A stretch of DNA of 64,000 nucleotides from JBGPHT01 sp041484525 (GTDB lineage Bacteria; Acidobacteriota; Terriglobia; Bryobacterales; Bryobacteraceae), in NCBI GenBank assembly GCA_041484525.1, contig JBGPHT010000003.1:1-64000 (forward strand), given 5' to 3'. The translations under genes were made by a program, and so were the position numbers. Every line of letters starts with the position of its first letter. Position 1 is the first letter of the stretch. The notes beneath the pieces are model-generated. The model ran no database searches. It saw only the letters and a list, made by a program, of their open reading frames with translations, and was not told the DNA's origin. Below, piece after piece: positions 23,710 through 33,656 of the stretch.

Positions 23710-26460
23710 ATGCCTCCACATCAGATCGGGCGCGGCCGCCGCTCACGGTCGACTGCCACCCGCATCACGCTGCTGATCCTACTGTTCGTGCTGCTTCTCG
23801 GCACGCGCTCGCTGGCTTCCTACGCAATCGAAATCGAGTGGTGGAAAGAGCTGGGCCAGCTCTCCACGTGGTGGAGCATGTTGTACTACGCTGTGGCGCC
23901 GGTGGCGGCGGCTACGGTGCTCGCCTTCGCTTGCCTGTTCCTGGCGCACGCGCGCGCCCTCAAATTTGCCGGCACGTCGTTGCGCGATCATCCGGTCTAT
24001 GCCCGCATCTCGAGCGTGGCTCTGCTGGTGCTGTCTTACCTGATCGCCGCGGCCTCCATCGATACCTGGACGGTGGTGCGGTTTGCCGGGTCGCGCGGAC
24101 TGCCCGCCGCGGCTACGGCATGGCACGATGCGGTATTCGGCAAGCCGCTCGCGTTTTACCTGTTCGACCTGCCTTTCTATCTGCTGCTGCGCGGGTACGT
24201 GCTGGCGGTGGTGATCTTCTGCATCCTGATTTACTGGATTGGCGCGCGGGCGTGGCAGATCCGTTTCCGCATGCCCGAGATCCGCGACGCGCGCGAACTG
24301 GATCCCACTATCTTACGGCTCGAAGGCGGCCTCGAATCCCGCTTCCTGCGCGGAGCCGCCGTGATCCTGCTCATCGCCGTGGCGGTGCGATTCTTTCTGG
24401 GCCGCTACGAGATGGTGTACAACGAGCACGGCGCGTTCCTGGTGGGGATCGACTGGGTGGACCAGAACGTCGCGCTGCCGCTACAGTGGCTTCTGATTCT
24501 GGCATCGCTCGCGGCCGCGGTGTTCGTCTGGTTAGGGCGCTGGATGATGGCGGCGATGATGGCCGGCGCGCTCTTGATTTCGTTCGTGGCGCCGCGCGCG
24601 GTGGCCGCGCTCTACGTCCGCCCCAACGAGATTTCGCTGCAGCGGCCTTACATCAACCAGCACATTCATGCCACGCGCAGCGCCTATGGAATCGAGCAGA
24701 GCGTCCGCGAGGTGGAGTTCAAGGCGCAGCCCGAGGCGCCCATCAACGTCGCCGAGAACCGGGACACGCTGGCGAACGTCCGGCTGTGGGACTGGCGCGC
24801 GTTCCACGACACCATCACGCAGATCCAGGCGCTGCGGCCCTACTACGTGTTCCATGACACCGACCTCGACCGCTACCATCTGCAGGGAACATCCGCCAGC
24901 GAGGTGCTGCTGGCGCCGCGCGAGCTGGACTTGAGCCAGCTTCCGGCGGCGCGCGCCAACTGGATCAATCCCGCATTCATTTACACCCATGGTTACGGAG
25001 TGGTGCTGGCGCCGATCAGCCGGATTACTCCGGACGGCCTGCCGCTGCTCCTCATCGACAATGCCCCGGCGGTGGTGAAAGAGCCGAGCCTCAAGCTGAC
25101 GCGGCCCGAGATCTATTACGGCGAAGTGTCGCACGAGCCGGTGTTCGTCCACACGGCGCAGGAGGAGTTCAACTACCCGTCGGGCGAGAGCAACGTCACC
25201 GCGCGCTACGAGGGCAAGGGCGGATTCCCAGTCTCGTCGTTCCCCATGCGCCTCGCGGCCGCCATTCGCGAAGGCGAGCCGAATATCCTGCTGACCAATT
25301 ACCTGACGCCCAACAGCCGCATGATGATCCGCCGGCGCGTGCGCGACCGTCTGCAGGAACTGGCGGCGTTCATCGAGTGGGACACCGATCCGTACATGAC
25401 GATCACCAAGGAGGGCCGCCTGGTGTGGATCGTGGATGGCTACACGACGTCGGACGCGCATCCCTACTCGCGCGCCGTCGAATCGACGGAACTGGGCCGG
25501 CTGAACTACATTCGCAACGCCGTGAAGGCCACCATGGACGCGTACGACGGCGAGACCCATATGTACGTGTTCGCGCCCGAAGACCCGCTCATCGGCGCAT
25601 ACCAGCGGCTCTTTCCCGTGCTGTTCCGTCCGCAGTCGGAAATGCCGCCGGAACTCCGCGAGCACGCGCGCTATCCCGAGATGCTCTTCTCTATCCAGGC
25701 GGAAATCTACCGCACCTACCACATGCTCGATCCGCAGTCGTTCTATAACAAGGAAGACCTGTGGGACCTGGCGCGGCACTCGACTACGCAGGGCCAGGGA
25801 GGCGTCGAGCCCGTCACGCCGGCGTATGTGATGGCGCAACTGCCGGGCGAGTCGCAGGTGGAATTTCTGCTGCTGCTGCCCTTCACGCCGCGGAATAAAG
25901 ACAACCTGATCAGCCTGATGGCGGCGCGCTGCGATGGCGCGCACCTGGGCGAAGTCGTGGTGCTTCTGCTCTCGAAGCAGGAACTCATCTTCGGACCGAT
26001 GCAGATTGCCGCGCGCATCAACCAGGACCAGACGATCGCGAAAGACCTGACGTTGTGGAACCAGCAGGGGTCGCAGGTGCTGCGCGGGCAGACGCTGGTG
26101 CTGCCCGTCGGGAACACATTCCTGTACGTGGACCCGATCTACATCCAGGCGACTGAAGCCAAGATGCCGCAATTGAAGAAGGTGGTGCTGGCCGTCGGCA
26201 ACCGGCTGGTCTACGCCGACACCTACGATCAGGCTCTGGCGCAGCTTTCGAGCGAGCCGCTGACGGCCACGCGGACGTCGACGGCTGCTCCTGTTCCGGC
26301 CGCGACTGTTGTGCCAGGCGCTGCCCCATCGCCCACGAGCGATCCGCGCCTGCAAAGCATCCGCGACCATCTACGGCGCTATCGCGAATTGGCCGCGCAG
26401 GGCAAGTGGGCGGAAGCCGGCAAAGAACTGGAAGCGGTGGAGGCTGAGGTGCGGAAATAG
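23710..26460 (+). CDS. UPF0182 family membrane protein
   Basis: 916-residue protein of a widespread family of unknown function. The first third carries about seven membrane segments (about 20-40, 55-75, 98-118, 150-180, 215-235, 258-275, 278-298), and the remainder is a large extracytoplasmic region with the family blocks LWDWRAFHDTITQIQALRPYYVF, YTHGYGVVLAPI, EIYYGEVSHEPVFVHTAQEEF, LTNYLTPNSRMMIRR and LQAEIYRTYHMLDPQSFYNKEDLW. The C-terminus has a Pro/Ala/Thr-rich linker and an acidic helical tail. Length matches the family. A TACACT box lies 6 nt before the ATG with no Shine-Dalgarno. Confidence 0.93.
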   Translation: MPPHQIGRGRRSRSTATRITLLILLFVLLLGTRSLASYAIEIEWWKELGQLSTWWSMLYYAVAPVAAATVLAFACLFLAHARALKFAGTSLRDHPVYARISSVALLVLSYLIAAASIDTWTVVRFAGSRGLPAAATAWHDAVFGKPLAFYLFDLPFYLLLRGYVLAVVIFCILIYWIGARAWQIRFRMPEIRDARELDPTILRLEGGLESRFLRGAAVILLIAVAVRFFLGRYEMVYNEHGAFLVGIDWVDQNVALPLQWLLILASLAAAVFVWLGRWMMAAMMAGALLISFVAPRAVAALYVRPNEISLQRPYINQHIHATRSAYGIEQSVREVEFKAQPEAPINVAENRDTLANVRLWDWRAFHDTITQIQALRPYYVFHDTDLDRYHLQGTSASEVLLAPRELDLSQLPAARANWINPAFIYTHGYGVVLAPISRITPDGLPLLLIDNAPAVVKEPSLKLTRPEIYYGEVSHEPVFVHTAQEEFNYPSGESNVTARYEGKGGFPVSSFPMRLAAAIREGEPNILLTNYLTPNSRMMIRRRVRDRLQELAAFIEWDTDPYMTITKEGRLVWIVDGYTTSDAHPYSRAVESTELGRLNYIRNAVKATMDAYDGETHMYVFAPEDPLIGAYQRLFPVLFRPQSEMPPELREHARYPEMLFSIQAEIYRTYHMLDPQSFYNKEDLWDLARHSTTQGQGGVEPVTPAYVMAQLPGESQVEFLLLLPFTPRNKDNLISLMAARCDGAHLGEVVVLLLSKQELIFGPMQIAARINQDQTIAKDLTLWNQQGSQVLRGQTLVLPVGNTFLYVDPIYIQATEAKMPQLKKVVLAVGNRLVYADTYDQALAQLSSEPLTATRTSTAAPVPAATVVPGAAPSPTSDPRLQSIRDHLRRYRELAAQGKWAEAGKELEAVEAEVRK

Positions 26461-26529
26461 GAAGGCGGTCGTGCCCAGAGGGACGAATGGCGATCGGCGT
26501 TCTGCCGTAACTGATGTGGGCGGCGAAGT

Positions 26530-27489
26530 CTACCCGCCGGCGATTGCTTCCAGGTGCCTTTGGAGATTCCGCTCAACTTCCACTTTGCCACCGATCGTAT
26601 CGTTGTAAAAGACTACCCGGAAGCTTCGAATGTCAAACGGTAATTCTGCCTCCCGGCGCGCCAACAGGATGGTGGGCTTCCCCAGCGCATGGGCATAACC
26701 CAATTCATAGAAGACGTTCGGATTGGCGGGAGTGATTTCTGCGATGACGATTTCCGCCTGCTCTATCTCCCGTTGGATGTCCTGAAAGATGACGCCGGGC
26801 CCAGCCTTCTCGTCGATACGGATCACGTCGAATCCCGCGGCCTCTGCTTGGTTCTGGATGACTTCCTTATAGAACGTGTCGTAGGGCTCGGCGAACTGCA
26901 TCACGACGAACGCCCTGGGCCGACTACTCTTGACAGCGAAATCGGAAAATGAGACCTCTTGATTACCTGCTGCTATCAGGCCAACTTGGCGACCCTCGAG
27001 AGGATGAGCGAGCAGATACTGAATCACCGGAACACTATCCACCAGCACCCTCAATTCCTGGCCGGAGAGATTCACCTGGAGCACATAGTCTCGATCGCTC
27101 TTGAGATTCTCGCGTTGGCCCGCGGCAACCAGCGGTCTCCAACCGAAGCCACTCACATATTCTCCAACCGAATACGCGCTGCGCGCCGCGCCTAACTCCG
27201 CAAATACATAGTGCTGTTCCGGAGAACGGTATCCGAGCACAATACCGCCGGCCTGCTCGTTGGAACCGAAAGGTCCCGAGAACCGAATCTGCACTCGGCA
27301 CATGCCGTTCTGCATGGTGACGTTGCTCACAACCAGACCCATCGAAAACGATTGGCCGTGAGCGGCAGCATTCTGTCCTTCGCCCCGGAATTTCTGACTG
27401 GTCTCGGCGATGTCCCATTGGCCCAGTATGGGAGCCCATTTGGGCGCTGCACCGTTGTTCTTCCCGTTGGCGATTGGCTCAACCGGCAT
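26530..27489 (-). CDS. Possible ligand-binding domain fused to nucleoside-deoxyribosyltransferase/TIR-like domain
   Basis: 319 residues, no signal peptide. Residues about 20-188 look like a beta-rich jelly-roll of the laminin-G/DUF1080 kind: GQWDIAETSQKFRGEG, VQIRFSGPFGSNEQAGGIVLGYR, YVLQVNLSGQELRVLVDS and VGLIAAGNQEVSFSDFAVK. Residues about 190-315 begin with RAFVVMQFAEPYDTFYKEVI and include the motif NPNVFYELGYAHALGKPTILL, with a candidate catalytic Glu at 262. That half matches the nucleoside 2-deoxyribosyltransferase-like/TIR-like superfamily found in bacterial conflict systems that cleave NAD or nucleotides. GGAGG lies 8 bases before the ATG. The gene stands alone. A signalling or defence role is inference. 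Confidence 0.72.
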   Translation of the reverse strand: MPVEPIANGKNNGAAPKWAPILGQWDIAETSQKFRGEGQNAAAHGQSFSMGLVVSNVTMQNGMCRVQIRFSGPFGSNEQAGGIVLGYRSPEQHYVFAELGAARSAYSVGEYVSGFGWRPLVAAGQRENLKSDRDYVLQVNLSGQELRVLVDSVPVIQYLLAHPLEGRQVGLIAAGNQEVSFSDFAVKSSRPRAFVVMQFAEPYDTFYKEVIQNQAEAAGFDVIRIDEKAGPGVIFQDIQREIEQAEIVIAEITPANPNVFYELGYAHALGKPTILLARREAELPFDIRSFRVVFYNDTIGGKVEVERNLQRHLEAIAGG

Positions 27490-27790
27490 CTAATACGCCT
27501 CCATGCGTATTGTCCCATCTATCGGAGAGCTCAGTAGTACAGACACGTCTCTTTCGCGATCGCAGCATTGGCAAGCCCGCCGTCCGGCCGCGAGGCGCAA
27601 TTTCTACCGGCCGGATCGCGTGATATTCTGTGGGTGGCGTTTCAGGACGCCACCGTGTCCGCGGAAAGGACTGCGTCCCCCTGATGTTGTTGATGGATTC
27701 GTAGGTTCAATGAACTCTTTTCTGCCCGAGCGAGCGGACACCGGGCGCATCGGCTGACGCGAAAAGCGCAGCCTGGGAAGGAGCTCATTT
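27490..27790. other. Gene-free interval with one hairpin and a strong ribosome site
   Basis: No gene is supported here. A 7-bp hairpin with a 6-nt loop (GTGGCGT/ACGCCAC) occupies 27634-27653. AAGGAG at 27778-27783 is a full Shine-Dalgarno for the ankyrin gene that begins at the GTG seven bases later. Confidence 0.6.
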
Positions 27791-29713
27791 GTGAACGGTC
27801 TGCCCACTCGCAAACTGCGCGAACATCCCGATCTCGATCAACTCAAGCGGCAGGCCAAGGAACTGCTGGAGGCTTTTGCCGCCGGCGACGCCGAGGCCGC
27901 TAAAGAGGTAAACGCACACTTCCGCGACGCGGATCGCGCGACGTTCGCGCTGCATGACGCACAACTCGTGCTGGCGCGCAGCCACGGCTTCGACAGTTGG
28001 CCGAAACTCAAGGCGTATGTCGACGGCGTCACCGTGCAGCGCCTGGCGGAAGCGGTGAAGGCCGGCGACATGGCGCAAGCGCGCGCCATGCTCAAGACCC
28101 GTCCCGAACTGGCGAACATGGAGATGGCGCAGAACAACGAGCATCGTCCGCTGCACTACGCGGTGCTCGCGCGGCTGCCGGAGATGGTCCGTTTGCTGAT
28201 GGAGCACGGAGCCGACGCCCGCGCCGGGATCTATCCGCACCGCGCCGCGACCACTGCCCGCACCATCGCGGAGGACCGCGGCTATGACGAAATCGTCGCC
28301 ATCATCGATGAAGCCGAGCAGCGCCGGCGGGAAGCCCTCACGCAGGCCGGCTCCGATTCGAATACGGCGGTGACGTCGGCGCAGGACGCGCTTAACGACG
28401 CCATCTGGAATGGCGATGAGGCGGGGGCCATCACCATCCTCGAAAGCCAGCCGGCGCTGAGCAATGCGTGCGACCGCCGCGGCTGGACTCCGCTGCATAT
28501 GGCGGCGGCGAGGCTCAACCGGCAACTCGTGGCGTGGCTGCTCGATCATGGCGCAGACGTGAACCGGCGCGGTCCCGGCGATCGTACGCCGATCGATCTG
28601 GCGGATGGAACCGGCCGGAGAAAGGCGGACGGCCTGGAGAAATATCCGGCCGTCGCGGACCTGCTCCGGCAGCGCGGCGCCGAGCTCACTGCCCGTTCGG
28701 CGGTGGCCTTGGGTGAGGCGGACTGGCTGCGCGCGCGCCACTCCGAAGGCGCGCTGGTGAATCCGATATCCGGGCCTGGCGGGCTGCTCTCGATCGCGGT
28801 GAGGCACGACCGGCCGGAGATGCTGGCGCTGCTCCTCGACCTCGGCCTCGATCCGGACGAGCGGACGCGCTCGGGGGACCTGGATGAAGTGGTTCTTTCC
28901 TGGGGCATGCCGCTGCATCACGCCGCCGGATTGAGAAAGCATGCCATGGCGGAGATGCTCCTTGAGCGGGGAGCGGACCCTAACGCGCAGGTCTATGCCA
29001 GCGGTTCGGTGATGTACAGCGCGCTGTACGACGGCGATCCGGCGATGGTGAAACTGCTGGAGCGTTACGGCGGCTTCGCGGATGCGGCCACGGTGGGGCA
29101 CCTCCGCCTCACGGCACAAGCCAAGCAGATGCTGGACGACGAGGCTGCCGGCCGGCTGCGCGAAGGTTCATTCCGTGAAGCGACACTGGCGGAGGAACTC
29201 CTGTGGGCCGCGGCGCGCGGCGGCGATCCGGAGATCGTGCGCATGGCACTCGAGCGCATCGACTGGCCGCGCGAAAGTCCGCACTGGTTTGGAATGCTGT
29301 GGTCGCCGCTTCCCGAACGCCGGGCGCGCGTGGACCCGGATCATTCCTTGTACCTCGCGTGCTTTCGCTTGATCCTCGGCCGTTCCGACCCCAACGTTCG
29401 TCATCCGCGGTTCGGCCGGACGATCCTGCACGACCTGGCGGCTGCGGATGTGGAGTCGCTGCCGGAGGAGACCGTGGACTTCGCGACCACCATCCTCGAT
29501 GCCGGTGCGCGCATGGATGTGCGCGACAATCTGCTGAAGAGCACACCGCTCGGCTGGGCCTGCCGGTGGGGCCGCGTGGAGATCGTGAAGCTGCTGATCG
29601 AGCGCGGTGCCGACTCCATCGAAGCGGACACCGAGCCCTGGGCAACCCCGCGGGCGTGGGCGGAAAAGAAAGGACACGACGCCGTGCTTGCCGTCCTGCG
29701 CGGCTCTACATAG
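27791..29713 (+). CDS. Ankyrin-repeat protein
   Basis: 640 residues starting at GTG 27791, which is fixed by AAGGAG seven bases upstream. The N-terminal ~75 residues (LPTRKLREHPDLDQLKRQAKELLEAF ... ARSHGFDSWPKLKAYVDGV) are a recognisable module that precedes ankyrin domains in many soil bacteria. Ankyrin units follow in several clusters: about 112-170 (NNEHRPLHYAVLARLPEMVRLLMEHGAD), 215-280 (RRGWTPLHMAAARLNRQLVAWLLDHGAD), 325-420 and 580-640 (LKSTPLGWACRWGRVEIVKLLIERGAD). No signal peptide, so it acts in the cytosol as a binding scaffold. Its stop overlaps the convergent S10 peptidase by 8 bp. Confidence 0.9.
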   Translation: MNGLPTRKLREHPDLDQLKRQAKELLEAFAAGDAEAAKEVNAHFRDADRATFALHDAQLVLARSHGFDSWPKLKAYVDGVTVQRLAEAVKAGDMAQARAMLKTRPELANMEMAQNNEHRPLHYAVLARLPEMVRLLMEHGADARAGIYPHRAATTARTIAEDRGYDEIVAIIDEAEQRRREALTQAGSDSNTAVTSAQDALNDAIWNGDEAGAITILESQPALSNACDRRGWTPLHMAAARLNRQLVAWLLDHGADVNRRGPGDRTPIDLADGTGRRKADGLEKYPAVADLLRQRGAELTARSAVALGEADWLRARHSEGALVNPISGPGGLLSIAVRHDRPEMLALLLDLGLDPDERTRSGDLDEVVLSWGMPLHHAAGLRKHAMAEMLLERGADPNAQVYASGSVMYSALYDGDPAMVKLLERYGGFADAATVGHLRLTAQAKQMLDDEAAGRLREGSFREATLAEELLWAAARGGDPEIVRMALERIDWPRESPHWFGMLWSPLPERRARVDPDHSLYLACFRLILGRSDPNVRHPRFGRTILHDLAAADVESLPEETVDFATTILDAGARMDVRDNLLKSTPLGWACRWGRVEIVKLLIERGADSIEADTEPWATPRAWAEKKGHDAVLAVLRGST

Positions 29714-31286
29714 CGTCCGGCATAGGCAACGCCTTCGTGTAAAACTCGCTGATATCTTTCTTCAGCTTGGCGCTCGAATCGCTGTCGATATACAGCATGT
29801 GGCCGGCTTCGTAGAAATCCCAGGTGATGTTCTTGTGCATCTCGGGGTGCAGCCCCATGTGGTTGAACGTGTACTGAGCGGCGAAGTAAGGCGTCGCCAG
29901 ATCGAAGTAGCTGGCCGCCACCATCACCTTCAGGTACGGGTTCTTGAAGAACGCGTTGCGCAGCAGGCTGCCGGTTTCGGCGAAGCCGTTCTGCACGCCC
30001 CAGTCCCAGGGCTGGACGCCGCCGCTCACGTAGTAATAAAGGTCGGTCTTGTACTCCAGCTCGCCGCGCATGTAGCTGGTGAAGGCCGCGGTGAAGGGCG
30101 GCGCGATCAGCGTGTTCGAAGGATCGTACTCGGCCGTCTCGCCGGTGTTGAGGGAGGAAGGCCCCGTGAGCCGTCCGTCCAGGCGCCCGATGGTCTGGTG
30201 CTTGTCGCGCAGCAGTTCGCGCGAAAAATGCCCCACGTCGAACCGCAGATTGCTCTCGTCGATGTAGCGGGTATCGAGGCCCAGATACCGCACCAGCTTG
30301 CCGGTGACCGCTTTGCGCTCCGACGCCGGCAGCAGGTCACCCTTGTTCAACGCCGTCGAGTACTCGCCCATGGCAAAGCCCTCGACCTCTTTAAGAAAGC
30401 TCTTCAGGTCTTTGCGCTGCAGGTCGGGCGCGACTTTTTTGTGATACCAGGAGTCGGCGGCATAGGTCGGCAGTTCGAGCGCGTACACCAGATCGTCGGA
30501 GCGCGACCAGATGGTTTCGAGATTGAGCGTGGTCGAGATGAGCACCACTCCGTTGAACGCAATGCCGCGGTCGATCAGGTAACCCGCCAGTCCCGCAGCG
30601 CGGAATGTGCCATAGCTTTCGCCGGCGACGAACAGCGGCGACATCTCACGGTTGTTGCGCACGATGTACATGCGGATGAACTCGCCCACCGATTGCAGAT
30701 CGCCCTGCACGCCGTTCATGCGGCGCGCGATCTCGATTGTCTTGGCGCGGCTATAGCCGGTGCCCACGGGGTCGATGAACACGAGGTCGGTCTGGTCGAG
30801 CCACGTGTACGGGTTGTCCTTCATGTGGTAAGGCGGCGGTGGCATGCTGCCGTCGCTCTGCAAGCGCGGGCTGCGCGGACCCATCGCGCCCATGTGCACC
30901 CAGATGGAGGCCGACCCCGGCCCGCCGTTGAATGCGAAGGTGAGCGGCCGCTTACCGGCGTCGGCGCCGTCGAGGGTGTACGCCACGTAGAAAATGTGGG
31001 CCTCGGTCTCGCCCGCCGGATCTTTGATCGGCATCTGCGCGACGGTCGCGGTGTAGTTCAGCGTCTTGCCATTGGTCTGGATGGAGTGGTGCGTCACCAC
31101 CGGCGTCTCATCCACTTCGCCGCCCACTGCCGGCGCGGGACCGGCTACACCGCCGCGTCCTCCGCGTCCCCCGGGAGCGTTCTGCGACTGGGCCGGGGCT
31201 TGAGTCGGCTGCTGGCGGCCTTGTGCATGAGCGTGAAAAGGGAGGAGCGAAACCAAGGCAATCGGAAAGATTCTCGAGCTGAACAT
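29706..31286 (-). CDS. Secreted S10 serine carboxypeptidase
   Basis: 526 residues. A signal peptide (about 1-22, MFSSRIFPIALVSLLPFHAHA) and a Gln/Gly/Pro-rich low-complexity stretch (about 23-55) precede an alpha/beta-hydrolase. The N-terminal core has FAFNGGPGSASIWVHMGAMGP, the oxyanion/substrate loop of S10 enzymes, and the nucleophile in FVAGESYGTFRAAGLAGYL. The acid is probably the Asp in YFDLATPYFA and the His that in FYEAGHMLYID near the end. It removes C-terminal amino acids from peptides outside the cytosol. TATCAT lies 6 nt upstream of the ATG. Faces MsrB upstream in the same direction, 44 bp apart. Confidence 0.92.
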   Translation of the reverse strand: MFSSRIFPIALVSLLPFHAHAQGRQQPTQAPAQSQNAPGGRGGRGGVAGPAPAVGGEVDETPVVTHHSIQTNGKTLNYTATVAQMPIKDPAGETEAHIFYVAYTLDGADAGKRPLTFAFNGGPGSASIWVHMGAMGPRSPRLQSDGSMPPPPYHMKDNPYTWLDQTDLVFIDPVGTGYSRAKTIEIARRMNGVQGDLQSVGEFIRMYIVRNNREMSPLFVAGESYGTFRAAGLAGYLIDRGIAFNGVVLISTTLNLETIWSRSDDLVYALELPTYAADSWYHKKVAPDLQRKDLKSFLKEVEGFAMGEYSTALNKGDLLPASERKAVTGKLVRYLGLDTRYIDESNLRFDVGHFSRELLRDKHQTIGRLDGRLTGPSSLNTGETAEYDPSNTLIAPPFTAAFTSYMRGELEYKTDLYYYVSGGVQPWDWGVQNGFAETGSLLRNAFFKNPYLKVMVAASYFDLATPYFAAQYTFNHMGLHPEMHKNITWDFYEAGHMLYIDSDSSAKLKKDISEFYTKALPMPDAM

Positions 31287-31330
31287 TGGTTCATGATAGC
31301 CAATGGCGAAGTGTTTCGGAAATGGCGGCG

Positions 31331-31900
31331 CTACCCGCCTTTGGCAAACCGCAGTGCGGCGGAGTTGATGCAATAGCGCTTGCCCGTGGGCGCCGGGCCA
31401 TCGTCGAACACGTGGCCGAGATGCGCATCGCACTTCGAGCACAGCACCTCGACGCGCTCCATCCAGTGGCTGCGGCCGGAGTGTGTGGCGACGTTCTGTT
31501 CCGCGGCGGGCGCCCAGAAACTGGGCCAGCCGGTGCCGGATTCGAACTTCTCCGCCGAGCGGAATAGCGCGGTCCCACAGCAGGCGCAGCGATAGAGGCC
31601 GGCCTCGTGGTGGTCCCAGTAGCGGCCGGTGAACGCCCGCTCGGTGCCCTGCTGCCGAGCCACGGCGAACTCCTCGGCGGAGAGTTCGCGCTGCCACTCG
31701 GCATCCGGTTTCACGGTCTTGTGGACGCGAATCGGCTCGACGCGCTCGCCGTCATCGCGGAACGTAACCAGATCGATCTCGGGACCGGTCCCTTGTAACT
31801 TGGCGTCAGGCATTGGTCTCTCCTTGCGGTACGACACGGCGACCAGCCCGGCGAACGCGAACGGCATGATGCACAGAGCGCGGCGCGGGAGATCGGCCAT
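31331..31900 (-). CDS. msrB: Peptide-methionine (R)-S-oxide reductase
   Basis: Repairs methionine-R-sulfoxide in oxidised proteins. The MsrB core (about 60-187) has both zinc CxxC pairs, CACC (about 105-108) and CSKC (about 154-157), the catalytic Cys in RYCINSAALRF near the C-terminus, and the ESGTGWPSFW substrate pocket. The first ~30 residues (CIMPFAFAGLVAVSY) are hydrophobic and may be a membrane anchor or signal; a start at the inner Met (PMPDAK, about residue 30) would give a cytosolic enzyme. It sits between two exported proteins transcribed the same way. Confidence 0.92.
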   Translation of the reverse strand: MADLPRRALCIMPFAFAGLVAVSYRKERPMPDAKLQGTGPEIDLVTFRDDGERVEPIRVHKTVKPDAEWQRELSAEEFAVARQQGTERAFTGRYWDHHEAGLYRCACCGTALFRSAEKFESGTGWPSFWAPAAEQNVATHSGRSHWMERVEVLCSKCDAHLGHVFDDGPAPTGKRYCINSAALRFAKGG

Positions 31901-31928
31901 GCAGAACCCCTCCTCTACTAATTATGTC

Positions 31929-33592
31929 TCAGGCGCAGATGAACTCGATCGTATGCTCGAAGGGAGAGAACGCGGTCAGGTAGAGGCTGGGGCCGGGAAT
32001 CGGCGGTTCGGCGCCGCGCACCATTGTGTACCGGTGTGCGCCCAGGCCGGGCCCCACGCGGATGGAGTTTTTCTGAACGCGCAGTGTGGCGTATCCCTCG
32101 GGGAGCAGCCAGCGGTCCCGGGCGTTGCGGTCGGGTTGTGCGGCGCCCTCGATGGCGGCGCCCGGCCGCACGCCGATCTCGATCGCCACCGGCACTCCGG
32201 CAGTGCCGCCGGCCGCCAACCGGATGCGGAATCCGGAGGGTGTCTCCGCGATCGTCGCCGACTGCTCGAAGCGGCACATCCCGGTGACACGCCGCTCGGC
32301 GCGCAGCTTTCCCCAATCGCCTGGTCCGACTTTGCGCGGCGGCTCGAACGGCTGATAGTAGCCGGCCTCGATCGTCTGCCGCAGCGCGTACCCGTTGGCG
32401 GCCTTCTCGACGCGCGGCGCGAGGAACTGTCCCTTGCCGAAGAATGCGCCCGCCATTCGCAGGTGCGTGATCCAGGCGTCGCCATGGCGAAGCGTGAAGA
32501 AAACGGAATCGTTGCCGACGATGCTGGCGCTGCGCGGGCCGCGGCGGAAGCGCACGATATCGAGTGCGGGCAAGTGCTTCTCAAAGTCGTCGGGCGGCGG
32601 GGCGGAGGAGGGAAGCGGCCCCGCCATTTCCGGATACTCCATCAGCGCCGGCAGGCTGGCATACGGCGCGTACCGCTCGGCGAGCCCCGACCATACGGCA
32701 TGCCGGTCGCGGGCCGCCAGATAGCGAAGCGGGAACCAGTACGATCGCATGTCGGCGTGCTCGTTCTTGTCCTGACGGCGGGAGATTTCGGTGACGCCTT
32801 CGGAATCCGCATGCAACAGGTAGAGCATCGATTCCAGGTTCCGCCGCACCGGGGCCAGCAGTTCCGGCCGCTTGAGTTTGGCGGCCAACACCACGAACGC
32901 GCGGTCGCTCACCGCATTGTAGACGGACGTACTGCGCTCGGTGAACTGACCGTCGCCATCCAGATCGATGCCCCCTCGGCGAGCCACTGGTCGATGCGCC
33001 GGAGGTAGGGCGCGTCGGGAAAAATCTCGTTGACCTGGGCGAGTGCGGAACAGATCACCCACCGATGGTTCGGCGTGTGGACGCCGCCCGCGGCCATGGC
33101 GGCAGCGGCTTTGCGCAGAAACGGATCCACCAGCGCGACCAGCTCGCGACGTCCGGCGCGCTGTGCCAGGCAGACCGCCGTGGCGGTGTTGTGCACGATG
33201 AATCCGGTATCGGGCGGGGAGAGGAAGTTGGTAGTGGGAAGGTCGATGGAGCCGTCGGGATGCTGCGCCGTTTCGAGAAAGCGGACGGCCAACTTCATGT
33301 GATCGGCCAGGAGCGGATCGCCATGCAGCCTGGCTTGCGGATGCAGATAGGAAGCCATGAAAGCTGCCAGCAGGCCGGCGGCGGAACCGGCCGAGTACAA
33401 CCAATCCTCCTGCGCCAGAGTTCCATATCCGGGGTGGTTGGGATCGACGATCTGATCCTTGAGCAACTGGGTGAGCCGATCGTTATGGCTGGTGATGACC
33501 GCCGTATCGACGGAGGGGAATGTGGTCTGCGCCGCCAGGGGCGCGGCGGCGAGCGCGGCGATGGCCTGGCGTCGGGAAAGCCCGGAGTTCAT
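31929..33592 (-). pseudogene. Tat-exported alpha/alpha-toroid-like protein gene with a frameshift
   Basis: From ATG 33592 (AGGAG six bases upstream) the product starts with the Tat signal SRRQAIAALAAAPLAAQ and continues as a helical domain (SAGLLAAFMASYLHPQAR, FVRFLETAQHPDGSIDLP-like helices, HTPNHRWVICSALAQVNEIFPD). At about 32973, in a run of five C on the plus strand, the frame breaks; the next frame resumes with IDLDGDGQFTERSTSVYNAVSD and runs to 31929 with a beta-rich C-terminal half. One added base restores a 554-residue protein. The layout resembles polysaccharide lyase/heparinase-like enzymes, but no catalytic motif is certain. The lesion in a homopolymer may be a sequencing error, in which case the gene is functional. 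Confidence 0.72.
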
Positions 33593-33656
33593 GGCGTGCT
33601 CCTGATCCGCCAGTATAGCGGTCGCGATATCGTAGAATGAAGGAGTCCAACTCACC

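Noticed and set aside
24532..26370. A 612-residue minus-strand open frame across the UPF0182 gene
   Set aside because: It has no start context and no domain; the plus-strand family motifs are conserved over its whole length.
29607..31376. A 589-residue plus-strand open frame opposite the S10 carboxypeptidase
   Set aside because: It is antisense to a signal peptide and an intact GESYG hydrolase core.
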